Below are positions 1 to 11,427 of a stretch of DNA of 64,000 nucleotides, one piece after another. The position numbers and the translations under genes were made by a program. The notes beneath the pieces were generated by a model, which worked only from the letters and a program-made list of their open reading frames with translations, did not search any database and was not told the origin of the DNA. Within the stretch, counting starts at the first letter, position 1; each line of letters starts with the position of its first letter. Location of the stretch: positions 1 to 64,000 of the forward strand of contig JAHLMK010000014.1 in assembly GCA_019915135.1 (NCBI GenBank), given 5' to 3'. The stretch comes from Strobilurus pachycystidiatus. Lineage: Eukaryota > Basidiomycota > Agaricomycetes > Agaricales > Physalacriaceae.

Positions 1-270
1 TCATATAGCATGATATCGCCTTCTCACAGGGTCAAGAAAAATCTCATCTTCCATCGAGATTTGAAGCGCCTCGAGTCTCGAGTATTGTGATAGTCAGACA
101 AACCGCCGCCTCTCAATCACTGGCAGGTACAGCATCAGCATGAGCGACTGATATTTGCTGGCACATCCTTTTTTTGGGGGGTGGACGTGGAGTTTATAGT
201 TGTGGCGGTAGCGTAGGTGTACATACTTGACTCTGTCGACACTGGCACATCCTTCGCACTTGCCTACCAT

Positions 271-1908
271 TCACCATCTTAGCTTGTCCATCCAATGCTC
301 CCTCTCAACCACGTTCTCACTGGTCATCTCCGCCTCATTCCCCAGAAGGCTCCCCACCTGTTTTGCCTTAGGCTTCGCCCTCTTCCACACCCTTCTAGGA
401 AATAGGTCTGGCGGTTCATACGTTTCGTACGGTGGCGAAGGCAGAATCACTTTGAATGACACCGTTCTCAGGTTCAGACACCGTTCAAAGAACCTCAGAG
501 CGCATTCTTGCTCATCTAGACCGTCATCTTGCTGATAGTCACGATCAACCGAGAGGATGTCGATGTCGAGCGTGTCAACTGAGGTGTAATGCGTGGCGAG
601 AATATCTGCCACTTCTACCTAGAGAGGACGTTAGTACGATGAAGATTGATTGAGCTCGAGAGAGTGTGCTAACAAATTCTCCAGGGATCTTCTCACCGAA
701 GTAGTGGCGATGGACTATCTGCAAAAACCGGAGAGACATTCCTGCAATCCCGCTCGCTGTTTTCATTTGGGGGATGTCCCAAGTACCACTGAGCCCCAGC
801 GCCTCCAACGACTGACAATTCGAGTAGACCATCGTTCCATTGGAAAGATCAAGCGCACGCAAGCATGCGGGAAAGCAGCTGATGACGTAATACTGCAACG
901 TGAGACACTCGAGCCGGGGAGAGGAAGCTGCAAGGTCAAGCGCCGGGATGGACACACTGCCCAGATAAGATCGGGTAATGAGTTGGAGAGTGGTCACTGC
1001 AGGGAAGCATGAGAGGAGCTTCTGCATGGACGGGTAGGACAGGCTTATGTAGACTGCCAGCCTCGCTACATTCGGGCATACTGGGAATGTGTCCACGTCT
1101 ACGTCGAACTGTGAGTTGAGTTGTAAGTCGACTCCACGCAAGGTTGACGCGCTTCCGTAGATGACCGAGGAGAGTGTAGATGGATGAAGCCAAGCGCCGA
1201 ATGCCAAATTGGTGAGTTGAGGCCACACAATGGACGCGGGCGTTCTAGCAAAGAAGCTGGCGGCGTGTGGCGGTCTACCTTCGTAACATTGGTCTACCTC
1301 AAGCGAGGTGACATTCGGCCAATGCAATGACACAGTCGACATAGCTTGTTGTACGACCATTCGACAGTAGCATGGGGAAGGAGTCTCACCACGCTCGCAG
1401 TCGCAATACGGAATGAAGAATTGAAGGGAGGTGACACCGGTCGCGGAGGACCACCACGACGGCATGGTGAACGATACGCCCTCGGACACGCTGACGATGT
1501 CTGTAAGAAAGATGCGGTGTCGTCGTAGGTGACAACACAGGTCCAAGCGGGTAGCGAAAAGCGCATTGAGGGTCTGTACGCGATTGAATCTGAGGTATGG
1601 CACATCGGCGGGAACAGCTGCAAGGGGATCGAAATACAACAGCGGGATGCCTATGTTCCGCATCCACTTACAGACCTGGACTATGGTCAAATAAGTACGA
1701 GGATGCAGGAAGGAGAATATGTGTATATGGAGTTCCACCGGAAGAAGTTCGAGTGAAATTTTCTCGGCTGAATGAGGGGTCAGAGTCGGAGGGCGGGTGC
1801 TAGATATCTGGTCGGTCAAGACTGTCGATGACCGTTAGAATATGCGCAGTTCACCGTAGGCGTATGTCACTCACGATGCCAAGGGATGCCACTTGCATGC
1901 TCAGTCAT
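271..1908 (-). CDS. F-box/LRR-like protein, copy 1 of a tandem pair
   Basis: Exons (minus strand, 5' to 3') 1875-1908, 674-1821 and 271-618 give 509 aa with frame kept at both introns (53 and 55 bp, the first with a CTAAC branch site). An F-box-like segment lies near residues 30-75 (LELLPVELHIHIFSFL then KWMRNIGIPLLY). It is followed by irregular leucine-rich-repeat-like sequence. F-box proteins usually recruit substrates to SCF ubiquitin ligases; the substrate cannot be told. The tandem neighbour at 2139-4398 has the same exon plan and similar sequence from start to stop. Copy 1 lacks about 209 codons between the start and the F-box that copy 2 has. Start chosen because it is conserved with copy 2 (EHASGIPWH). 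Confidence 0.8.
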
Positions 1909-2138
1909 GACGATTGCGATGGTGAGGGAGAGAGTGGGAGATGACTGTCAAGTGATACTGTTGCTCGGGGTAGGCTACTTTCAAGTTGCTTTTTGAGTTC
2001 AAGAGCCTTCCCAACAAGATTTGATACTCAAAATATGGTGACAGTTGGGGAAACCACTTCTCAATTGATCATGAGGGCCATACGCTTACTTGCAAGTTGT
2101 TTACATTGTACCCCACTGGCACGTCCGTCGCACTTGCC

Positions 2139-4398
2139 CTACAATACCTTATCGAGCTCAGTCCATCCAATGGCCCTTCTCCCATCCGCGCCTCCAATCA
2201 TCTCCACCTCAATCCCAAAACGGCCCTCCCTCACCTTCGTCCACACTCTCCTCGGGAACCGGTCTGGCGGATAACACAGTGGTGGGATCCCATTGAACGA
2301 CACAGTCCTCAGATTTGGACACCGCTCGAAGAACTCTACAGCGCACTCCCGCTGAACCTCATCCAGACCGTCATCTCGCTGGCAGTCCATCCGCCGCGGA
2401 CGCACGGTGAGTGGGCCAACCTCTATGACGAGCGTGTCAACGGAGGGATAGTGCGTTGCGAAGACATCGGCAACTTCGACCTAGACGGGACGTGAGCGTG
2501 ATGACAGTTGAGCTCGAAAGATTACTGACCAGCTCCTCAATGATCTTCAGCTTGAGGAAGTCAATCATTGATGTTACCTGCAAAAACCGGAGAGACCTCC
2601 CAGCAATCCTGCTCGCTGTCTTCAAGTGTGGGATGGACCAACTACCCAGGAGCACGAGGGCCTGCAACGTTTCACAACTTGAAGCGACCTCCGTTCCCAA
2701 GTAGAGACGTAGCGCGCACAATCGTGCTGGAAAGCAGCCCACAACGTAGTGACTCAACGTGAGATACTCGACCCGCGGGGACGAAGCTGCGAGATCAAGC
2801 GGAATGGGCGATTTCTCCTGCCTTCGGTGGGGTATGAGGTGCAGAGAGGTCACAGCAGGGAAGCAGGAGAGGAGCTTTTGCGCGAGCGAGTGAGTAAGCT
2901 GTCCTTGAAATGTCAACTTGGTGACATTGGGGCAGAGTGGGCATATGTCCGTGTATGTGTCGAACTGCGAGCCAATGCTGACTTCACGCAAGGTCGACGT
3001 GCTTCCGTACATCAGTGAGAAGAATACAGACGGACGACGCAGAGCTGCGAACGTCAGATGAGTGAGTCCGTGCCAGACGATGGATGCGGGCAAGTTCTCA
3101 GCGGAGAAGACGGCGTGTAGCGGTCTAGGTTCTGCTTCCCGGTCCACCACAAGCGAAGTAACATTCGGCCAATGCAACGACACAGTTGATAGAGCTTGTT
3201 GTGTGACCTTGAAATGGTGACATGGTGCAGAAGCCTCGCCACGCTCGCATTTGCACGATCCATACATAGATGGACATGTGAATCGGAGGGATGTGACGCT
3301 AGTCGCGGAGGACGACCACGGCGGCATGGTGTACGATGATACGCCCTCGGACACACTGACGATGTCGGTGAGAAAGATGTGGTATCGTCGTAGGTGACGA
3401 CACAGGTCCAAGCGGGTAGTGAAAAAGGCACTGAGGGTCTGTACGCGCTTGGACATAACCTCTAACACCACATCTCCAGCGGCCGCGAGGGGATCGGAAT
3501 ACAACAGTGGGATGCCTACCTGCCGCATCCACTTACAGACCTTGACTTTAGCCAAGAAGGTACGAGGAGGCAGGAAGGAGAAGATGTGCATATGAAGTTC
3601 GAGTGGGAGAAGTTCGAGGGAAAATTTCCCCGCGGGATGGGGAGGCAGAGTCCGAAGGCGGGTGTTAGATGTTGGGGCACGCCATTGGTATGAAAAGATG
3701 CTGTTCTGGTTGCTCAACTGACGCAAGATGATTTTTTCCAAAACCTTGCATCCAAACTGCGGTGGTGGCATCGTGACAGCCTCATCCCTCTTTGAAGCCT
3801 CCTCCAAGACTGCGTACCACAAAACGATGACATTGAAGCACCGTGTCAGGTACGCGTCGAGTGTCGACGAATCTCGCTGGATGCGTCCGTGGACTCCTGT
3901 CCAGAACTCGGAATGAATATTGTCTTCCGCATCATAGTTTCCGCCGCGCGCTACATAATCGAGCCCTTGCGGGCGGAGAATCTCAGTAGTGGTACTCGTG
4001 TAGAGATTGAGAATAATATTGACGTAGAGATAATATCGAAGAGTCGTAGTTGGGAAACGCGAGGCATCGCGATTGTGATCACCAAGCGTCGAGATGAGCG
4101 CGCCGTCGAAGACGCCTACGGCCGCCCATTCCTCTGGTGGTGCGTCGGGTGCGGGGAAAGCTGCGCGCAGACAGGCGGCCGACTCGGCGACTCTGGACGC
4201 GAAGCCTTCTGCGAACTGGGCGAATGACTGCGCGGTGGATGAGGACTTGAGCTGGAGCCCTGAGAGGTCCGACGGAGGCAGCGGGGATGGGTGGGTGATA
4301 TGGTCGGTCAAGACTGTTGATGACAGTGAGAATATGCGCAGTCCGCTGTAGGCGTACCGCTTACAATGCCAAGGTATGCCACTTGCATGCTCAGCCAT
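2139..4398 (-). CDS. F-box/LRR-like protein, copy 2, with extra N-terminal domain
   Basis: Exons 4365-4398, 2530-4313 and 2139-2480 give 719 aa. Introns of 51 and 49 bp sit at the same positions as in copy 1; the first is in frame and stop-free, so it would be read through by a naive translation. Residues about 17-226 have no counterpart in copy 1 and match no family I recognise (mixed helical, one aromatic-rich stretch, no intron). The F-box-like segment follows (LELLPLELHMHIFSFL), then LRR-like sequence and a C-terminal exon conserved with copy 1. Role inferred as an SCF adaptor. The extra domain could be an ancestral part lost from copy 1 or an acquired exon. Confidence 0.78.
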
Positions 4399-5405
4399 GA
4401 TGGTGGTGACAGTGAGAGATGTCAAGTAACACTGTCAATCAGGGAGTGCCTTGCTCATTGAAGCACCCATACTGCAAGTGTCGGGCAACGATGAGGCCTG
4501 AGGCCTAAGGATAAGACCAGAAGACAAGCTCGGTTTCCCAATTGGGCGGTCGTCACCGTTCGTCGTCAACAAGGATCAACAACTTGCCTTTGTTTTCGAC
4601 CAACTACCTAGTACCATGATGATCCGCCTGCTGCACTAGCTAAGGCCGAACGACGATTGTCAAAACCACGAGAATCATACGCAAGTAAACCTCCGAGACG
4701 TCTTCATCTCCGAGTCCAAAATTACGCAACATACTCGATTATCATGAACTAAGGACTGGCTTTTTTCTTCACTTGCCAATGCAATCTGAAAGAGACCCCC
4801 CTCCTCGGCTACATACTCCTTCAACACTAAGCTTTTGCGACTGATTTCGAGACACTGGCTCTGAGAGGAAATATTGTCTTCACCCGCGCTACCTGTCGAA
4901 GCCAAGTTAGATCCGGGGTCTACCTGCCATAAACGAATGTATACGTCTACTCTGCACTGCGTTGATTGCAAACTCAGGCGACAAGAGATCTCCGCTGCTG
5001 AACCTATCCGCCTTCTGTGTCTACGGTCTTCTTCGAGGGCGTGGAGGAATTGGCAGATGATCTGAGCGTTGGAGTGGGCTGCTCTCTGGTCGCTCTATGC
5101 CATGACTGGTGGTTTCCGACTCTCGCGGCTTGTCGCAGCAGCTATCCCTGGATTTGGCCCCAAAGCTCTGACTATTGTGGGGAACAATTTCCAAGCTATC
5201 TCATCGACACTGTTGGTGCCATGAGATAAGTCAATATCGCCTGTACCCTTTCTGATGCCCGGTGTCATGCACATACATCTCATGACCTCTCATGTCTCGA
5301 AGAACATTTGATCATTCGTGAGAACATCTCGTCCTGTCGTTTAACAAGAAGCAGAAACGGTTTGATAACTATTCCGACCGTTCCACTGTGGACATTCACT
5401 CGGCT
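4399..5405. other. Intergenic, divergent F-box / P450 spacer
   Basis: About 1 kb between the start of the F-box gene and the start of the P450, which point away from each other, so both promoters should lie here. I see no convincing reading frame with splice sites, no tRNA and no clear TATA box. Confidence 0.5.
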
Positions 5406-7348
5406 ATGGACGCTCTACCACTCTCCGATTATTCCTTCTCTTACTCGTATCTCAAATTCCTTGGCCTTCTGGTAGCTTTGCGACTAGGCTATCTGATATG
5501 TTCACGACTGTACTTTCATCCGCTCAGGGCTATTCCTGGACCCCGTCTTGCTGCCATTACAGATTTCTACCAAGGCTACTACGAGCTATGGAAGCATGGA
5601 ATGTTCGTCGAGCATCTGAAGGAGCTGCACGCCATCTATGGTGAGTATTCGACTCAAGTCCATTTCTTCATGCACTCAATCTCTTGAAAAGGCCCCGTTG
5701 TCCGTGTGCGACCCAATGAAGTATGTACATCTTATTTCCTCTACACGTACTTACTCACTCGACTACAGTTACATTTCAACACTGCCGAGGCGTATTTTTC
5801 GATCTATCCACCCATGTCTGGTTTCACGAAAGATCCCACCTTCTACGCCGGTTTCGGGAGTAACGAATCGTCATTTGGGCTTATCGATGTACAAGCCCAT
5901 AAAAGACGCAAGGAGATTCTCAGCCCTCTGTTCTCCAGGCGCGCGATTCTAAAGTTGGAGAGCGCCATCCAAGAGAAGGTCAGAAACATCACGATGAAAG
6001 TCATCACTCAACCTGACAGACTTTGACACAAGGTCGACTTGCTCGTAGAACAGCTCGATACCTACTCAGCCACCGCCCAACCGGCTAACCTCTTCCGGGC
6101 ATTCCGCTCCCTCGCCATGGATGTAGTGACCGCCTATTCCTACTCGCACTCCTTCGGCGGTATCACCACGCCTGGATTCGATCATCCACTTCTACGCGCC
6201 TTGGAAAGTTCCATGGCTCTCATGACCGCGAGCAAGCACTTCCCCGTCCTCCATCTCCTGCAAAACCTTCCGGGATGGCTTGGCGCAATGCTGAATCCCG
6301 ATTTAGGCTGCATTGCGCAAATGCGAGCGCATCTGTCCCAGCAAGTTGATGCTATATTAGCGGATCCAGACACATTGAGGCGTTCGGGCACCGGCCAAGA
6401 GACCATCTATGACCACTTGATCACACCGGATCTCATCAAGTCAACAGAGGTACCGTCGAGGAAGGCTTTGGTCGATGAGGTATGGTCACGAAGCCATATA
6501 GCGGGGTGCGCTCGTTACTGATTCGCATTAGGCGATGCTCCTCCTGGTCGCAGGCACCGATACCGTGAGCAACACCATGACGGTTGGCTTTTATCATCTG
6601 CTCTCGGATGAGAGGATCGCGAAGGAGCTTAGGAGAGAGATTTGGGAAGCTTGGCCAGACAGGGATGAGAAATTCTCGTTTGAGAAGGCGGAGAAGCTTC
6701 CTTACCTGGTCGGTCTGCTGTTCTTCTGCAGTGACAGTGGCGCTAAGCATCACTGTGCAGACCGCTGTCATCAAAGAGTCCCTCCGTCTCAGTACAGGCG
6801 TCCCCATACCGCTTTCGCGCATCGTCCACGCGGACACAATCATTGACGGAGTGGCCGTGCCTTCAGGTGTCAGTCTGGATTCTCACTGGTATACCGGCAC
6901 TCATAATCTGACGACTTCTAGACTATTGTCGCGGTTGCCCAGCCTTTCGTACTCAAAGACCCCGCCATCTTCCACGACCCGGACGCCTTCCAGCCCGAGA
7001 GATGGCTCCAGCGCGACTCTCACAAACTTGAGAAGTATCTTGTTGTCTTTTCCAAAGGACCACGAAGCTGCTTGGGTATGAAGTATGTCGACTTTGTTTG
7101 CGATAGGCATTTGCGGTGACTGATTCGCCTTCAGCATGGCGTGGTGTCAGCTGTACTTGACGTTTTCGCACTTGATACGGAAGTTTGACATGGAGCTCTA
7201 CGACACTAGGTGTGTACTGAACCTTGTATGACCGGCGCTACCATCTCACTTGCCCTCCAGTCGAGAAGATATGGTCTTCCGAGACTTTATGACGCCCGTA
7301 TGGGTTGGGAAGCCTCTCAAAGCGCAGCTGAAAACACGGTCCATTTAG
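5406..7348 (+). CDS. Cytochrome P450 monooxygenase
   Basis: Nine exons (5406-5640, 5692-5720, 5769-5978, 6033-6479, 6532-6708, 6761-6868, 6922-7082, 7135-7209, 7261-7348) give 509 aa, the normal length for a microsomal P450. An N-terminal membrane anchor (about residues 12-32) is followed by a proline-rich hinge (IPGPR). The I-helix motif AGTDT is at about 313-317, ExxR (ESLR) at about 372-375, PERW at about 427-430 and the haem loop FSKGPRSCLG with ligand Cys at about 452. All catalytic landmarks are present. Substrate unknown; the family resembles fungal secondary-metabolism/xenobiotic P450s. The last exon and its downstream sequence are duplicated near 9645. Confidence 0.93.
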
Positions 7349-7797
7349 TGAATAATGATACGCGAAGATTTCATACAACCTCTATCTCATGCACCGATAG
7401 TCAAAGAATGCTGTGAGCTTATTGAAATGACGAACAACAGAACAGTCGCAGATGAGAAGGGCGGGCGTCCAGATCAGAGGTCTCAGGAATATATGGGCCG
7501 TGTAGTAAGATGCCAATCCAAGGGGATATAGAAATACGGTGAATCTGCGCTGTTGGGAGCGCAATGGAGAGGGGCCAGAGGGCGGGTTCATGAGGCGGGG
7601 TCATGACGCCGGCATCTCGGGCCGAGATAGCTCACGCGCCGAAATCGAAATTTGTCGTCGAGCTGGACCTGAGCTGGACACAGCTTGACACAGGCCTGTG
7701 TAGGCCAGCAAAGTCTTCGGGTACACTTCCAAGGCTCGATGCTGCGTGACGCCCAAGAAGGCGCTAATCGCAGCGCCCAACTATATCCCAGCGTCTT
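7272..7797 (+). repeat. Segmental duplication, copy A (P450 last exon plus 3' flank)
   Basis: From within the last P450 exon, through its stop codon and about 450 bp of 3' flank, this sequence recurs at 9645-10103 as a direct repeat with scattered substitutions and indels. The two copies bracket the intronless gene at 7824-9365. Confidence 0.85.
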
Positions 7798-7823
7798 CTA
7801 CCACGTAGCTCGGAACGACACCA

Positions 7824-9365
7824 ATGAATCTCAACGATCCCGGCATCCCGTCGCTCGTCGAGGCCGCGCACTACTACTACGGCCTCCCGTCCGAGCCAGT
7901 CCTCGTTGCGCGTTCCAGCGCTGAGCTTTGGCTCGAGCCCACGGGAGCCGAGGCCTACCTCACCGCGAAGGAGCTCAGGCCTGTCGGTCCCCACGACCTG
8001 GACCGCGTCTGGGAGCCCGTCGTCGCTTCCGCTATCGAGGAGTACCTGGGGAACCAGAAGGTGGCCTGGACGAGCTTGGACCCGGCGCGCATCGGGTACG
8101 CTGGCGGCGAGTCTTTTCCCGTCATCCTCTGGGTTGGAGTCGTCCCTGGCTCTCTCTCGGGCGCGGAGGGTGTCGACATCGCTCTCGGCTGCCGCGCCAT
8201 CTTGACGCGCAACGGCGTCTCTGACGTCCACGTTGAGATTCGTTCGTCGGAGATGACCCTCCAGGCGATGCTATGCAAGCCCGTGCGGACTATCAATCCC
8301 ACCGCCGAGGTCATCGAGCCGTTCGCCACCAGCCTCGGCCTGCCCATCTGCAGCGCCAACACGCCCCACGTGGAGGGCACCGGCGGCTTCTTCTTTACCG
8401 ACAGCAATCACCGCGGCAAGCTCTTCCTCGTCACCGCTCGTCACGTCCTTTTCCATCCCGATCTCACTCCCAACGAGAATCACGCCCCGCGCGTCTTCCT
8501 ATTCGGCGACACCGCCCTCGAGGAGCGCATCGAGGCCATCAAGTCGGAGATTGGTGGCAAGGACATCTTTCTCACGCAGCTCGCGGCGAGGAAGCAGGCG
8601 GTTGAGGGCCAGGACGACGACGAGGCCGAGGAGGAGAGGGCGGAGGTCGAGCACCTGGAGGACAAGGCCAGGAAGGCCAAGACTGCTCTCGACAGGCTTC
8701 TCAGCCAAGTCACTCGCGACTGGGTCTCTCCGGCCGACCGGACCATCGGCCACGTCGTTCTCTCCCCGCCTCTCGCTTTCGGCGTCGGGCCGCATCAGTA
8801 CACCGACGATTGGGCCGTCGTCGAGATCAACCGCTCTTGCGTCGACAAGACCAACTTTGTCGGCAACCACATTGACCTCGGCACCTCCGTCGACGTCGAC
8901 AAGTTCACCTCGTGGATGTCGACCTCGTTCAAGTACCCCGGCAACCGCCTCCTCAAGCTCTCCGGCACCATCCCGGACCAGCAGATGGGCAATCCCGACA
9001 ACAAGATGCTAGACCACCCCGCCATCATGGTGATCAAACGTGGTGGCGCCTCTGGCTTGACGGTCGGACGCCTCAACTCTATCCGTTCCGTCATCCGGTG
9101 CTACTTCCAGGGCAAGCCGCGTCAGTCGTCGAGGGAGGTTGCCGTCTACCCTCGCAGCTCCAAGTCAGGCGCCTTCTCCGAGCCAGGCGATTCGGGGTCT
9201 GTCGTTATCGACGGCATGGGCAGGGTCGCGGGCATCCTCAATGGCGGTGCTGGCGCCACCAAAGTGTCGGACTGCACCTACGTGACCTCTATCAACTTCC
9301 TCATCGAGCGTCTCAAGGCAAGCGGCTACCAGCCCAACATCTTCCCCGTCGCCGAAGATGTCTAA
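7824..9365 (+). CDS. Trypsin-fold serine-protease-like protein, intronless
   Basis: Single-exon 513-aa frame, clearly GC-richer than its neighbours. An N-terminal domain of about 185 residues is unrecognised. It is followed by a chymotrypsin/trypsin-like fold with a plausible triad: His207 in VTARHVLF, Asp328 or Asp329 in YTDDWAVVEI and Ser457 in EPGDSGSVV. The stretch ASGLTVGRLN (about 409-418) precedes the serine. A charged probable coiled coil (about 229-295, rich in Glu, Asp, Lys, Ala) lies between His and Asp, an unusual insertion. No signal peptide, so intracellular action is likely. Such proteins are usually annotated as hypothetical in Agaricomycetes; an immunity or regulated-proteolysis role would be inference. 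Flanked by direct copies of P450-tail sequence. Confidence 0.8.
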   Translation: MNLNDPGIPSLVEAAHYYYGLPSEPVLVARSSAELWLEPTGAEAYLTAKELRPVGPHDLDRVWEPVVASAIEEYLGNQKVAWTSLDPARIGYAGGESFPVILWVGVVPGSLSGAEGVDIALGCRAILTRNGVSDVHVEIRSSEMTLQAMLCKPVRTINPTAEVIEPFATSLGLPICSANTPHVEGTGGFFFTDSNHRGKLFLVTARHVLFHPDLTPNENHAPRVFLFGDTALEERIEAIKSEIGGKDIFLTQLAARKQAVEGQDDDEAEEERAEVEHLEDKARKAKTALDRLLSQVTRDWVSPADRTIGHVVLSPPLAFGVGPHQYTDDWAVVEINRSCVDKTNFVGNHIDLGTSVDVDKFTSWMSTSFKYPGNRLLKLSGTIPDQQMGNPDNKMLDHPAIMVIKRGGASGLTVGRLNSIRSVIRCYFQGKPRQSSREVAVYPRSSKSGAFSEPGDSGSVVIDGMGRVAGILNGGAGATKVSDCTYVTSINFLIERLKASGYQPNIFPVAEDV

Positions 9366-9481
9366 ACGCTGCATATCCTCCTCTCAGTCTCCGTCCGCCG
9401 ATCGTGAAAGGTATCGTACGGAGGATTGCAAGGTATGGACGGCGCCCTTTCAACCCTCGCATAATCTAAAGTAGCTCACAG

Positions 9482-9715
9482 ATGCCACAGAAGGTCACTG
9501 CGTACCACTGGAAAGTCTATGACTTGATAAAGACTATCCCGCGTCGTCGTGTGATGACCGTCTGCCAGGCCATGGGTGGTTCCCCTCGGTCTGGTATATA
9601 TTACGCCGCCGCTAAGTATATTGACGAAGCTCTTATAGTTGTCTTCCGAGACTTCATGACGCCCGTATGTGTTGGGAAGCCTCTCAAAGCGCAGTCGAAA
9701 ACACGGTTCATTTAG
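9482..9715 (+). pseudogene. Chimeric fragment: alkyltransferase-like start fused to P450 tail
   Basis: A 77-codon frame. Residues 1-30 (VTAYHWKVYDLIKTIP then RRRV) look like the beginning of an MGMT/alkyltransferase-like DNA-binding (ATL) protein. The helix-turn-helix part that should follow is only partly recognisable (GGSPRSG). The last 25 or so residues (VVFRDFMTPV... to the stop) are the duplicated C-terminus of the P450 at 7261-7348, in frame. It therefore looks like a truncated ATL gene joined to a P450 tail by segmental duplication. It could be expressed as a short chimera, but the rest of ATL is missing, so I call it a remnant. Confidence 0.45.
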
Positions 9716-10103
9716 TGAATAATGATACGCGAAGATTTCATCTAATCTCCATCTCATGCACCGATTGCCTCAGTGACGAACAACAGAACAATGACAGATG
9801 AGGGGAAGGGCGGGCGTCCAGATCACAGGTCTCAGTACTATGTGCGTCGCGTAGTAAGATGGCATTCAAATGGGATGTACAAGTACGGCGATTCTGCGCT
9901 GTTGGGAGCGTGATGAAGAAGGCGGGTTCATGAGGCGGGGGTGATGAAGCAGGCATATAGCCCCCGCGCCGAAATCGTCGGGCTCGACACAGCTTGACAC
10001 AGGCCAGCGAAGTCTTCGGGTCCAACAATTCCAGTGCCAGGGAAGACTCGATGTTGCGGAACGTCCAAGAAGGCGCTGATCGCAGCCCCAACTATATTCT
10101 AGC
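9645..10103 (+). repeat. Segmental duplication, copy B
   Basis: Direct repeat of 7272-7797 (same order: P450 C-terminus, stop, 3' flank), shortened by several deletions. It ends near 10103, where similarity to the sequence before 7800 stops. Confidence 0.82.
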
Positions 10104-10590
10104 TTTGGTTCCGATCTGCTTCACCTCTCTGTTCGAGTGAATGGATCGGCGTACGCGTATCATCTTTGGTCGTGTCTTGGTAAGATGCTATTTCAGCTCT
10201 ATTCACTCACTGCGAGTCACTGATCCATGTGTGTATAGCCATACGGATCATAGCGCCTGGCCGTGTACGACGGAGTCACAGATTGCACGCGTTGCAGCTC
10301 GGCGCACTCAATCTCATGCGATGGGAGGTACATTTCGAAGGCACGACTGAGCCTCTTAGACTGAAAGGACGAGACTTCGGGCACCCACATTTCCACTTCG
10401 TAAGGGATCGCGGGCACGGACGGCTGCTTATTGTGACACGGCCACAAACAGCGCTTTCTTTCCATCATCCCATCTCGTACCCATCATCCTTCCATCAACA
10501 CGCTTTTAGGATCTGAGTACAACAGGTGCCATGTATATAAGAAGGTCAGTACCTCAAAAATCTCATCGTCAGTTCTTTCTTCGTTCTCAG
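10104..10590 (+). promoter_or_regulatory. Upstream region of GNAT gene 1 with TATA-like box
   Basis: No coding sequence supported. TATATAAG at 10534-10541 lies about 50 bp before the GNAT start codon and is a reasonable TATA box. Confidence 0.45.
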
Positions 10591-11427
10591 ATGACCGTGA
10601 AACAGAACATTCGGATTCGTCCATTTCGCCAAGAAGACCTGAAGGAGGTCCAGGACCTCGTCTTCAATTCTGCAATCCAAGGGGGTAAGTGTCTCTCCCA
10701 GCTTCTCCCTAAGTACCTGTACCTAACTTCTCTCCAGAGGAGTCACCATACCGAGGAACAGTAAAAGCCCTACTCCTTCATCCCATAACCTTCGTCACTT
10801 GCATCGCACTCGTCAGCGATATCCTCCTCCTCGTGCCCAAACACCCTCTCGCTGGTGTAGTTGTCGCCGCCGTGATTGTCGCTCTATACATCCATTTATG
10901 GAGATCGACTACAGCGCCTCTAATGAACTTCATTTCCGAGGCTCTGCAAACGGATCTGGGCGATATCTCAAAATATTATCAGAGCGGGACGGATGGAGAT
11001 GGATGGGCGGGAGAGTTCTGGGTGGCCGAAGTAGAGTCGACGAGTCGTCCGGGTACCTACGAGATTGGTGGGTGCGTTGGCCTGGGTAAGTCCCCTTGAT
11101 ACCTAATAATCCGGAACGCTAAATGCGGTCGCAGAACATTTGCGTGCGGAGACACAGGGCCATATGCGCAGGATGTTCGTGTCGCGCAATCACCGGCAGA
11201 AGGGCATAGCGAAGATGCTGTCGAATACGCTGTTAAACCACGCGAAATCACACGGCCTGACAAGCCTCTATCTGGGAACTACGATGGCGCAGCCAGCGGC
11301 TATGTCTTTCTATGAGAAGACGGGATGGAAAAGGATCCTCAATCCACCGGGTTCACCGTACGCGACCCATCACGGGACATGGATGGTGAAGGTACCGGTG
11401 TTACTCTATACGTTGCAACTCGGATAG
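10591..11427 (+). CDS. Membrane-anchored GNAT N-acetyltransferase, copy 1
   Basis: Exons 10591-10684, 10738-11085 and 11135-11427 give 244 aa. The start (RIRPFRQEDLKEVQDL) is typical of the GNAT N-terminal strand/helix. Two closely spaced hydrophobic segments (about residues 42-85) follow, like the NAT8-type family whose catalytic part faces one side of a membrane. The acetyl-CoA site is the C-terminal RNHRQKGIAKML, fitting the R/Q-x-x-G-x-G/A consensus, and the C-terminal FYEKTGW is typical. Acceptor unknown. A close paralogue with the same intron positions follows at 11765-14062. Confidence 0.85.

Noticed and set aside
8551..9469. Long alternative frames inside the protease-fold gene (153 and 185 codons on +, several on -)
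   Set aside because: By-products of high GC content; composition is Arg/Ser/Pro-rich with no family match, and the main frame carries the catalytic motifs.
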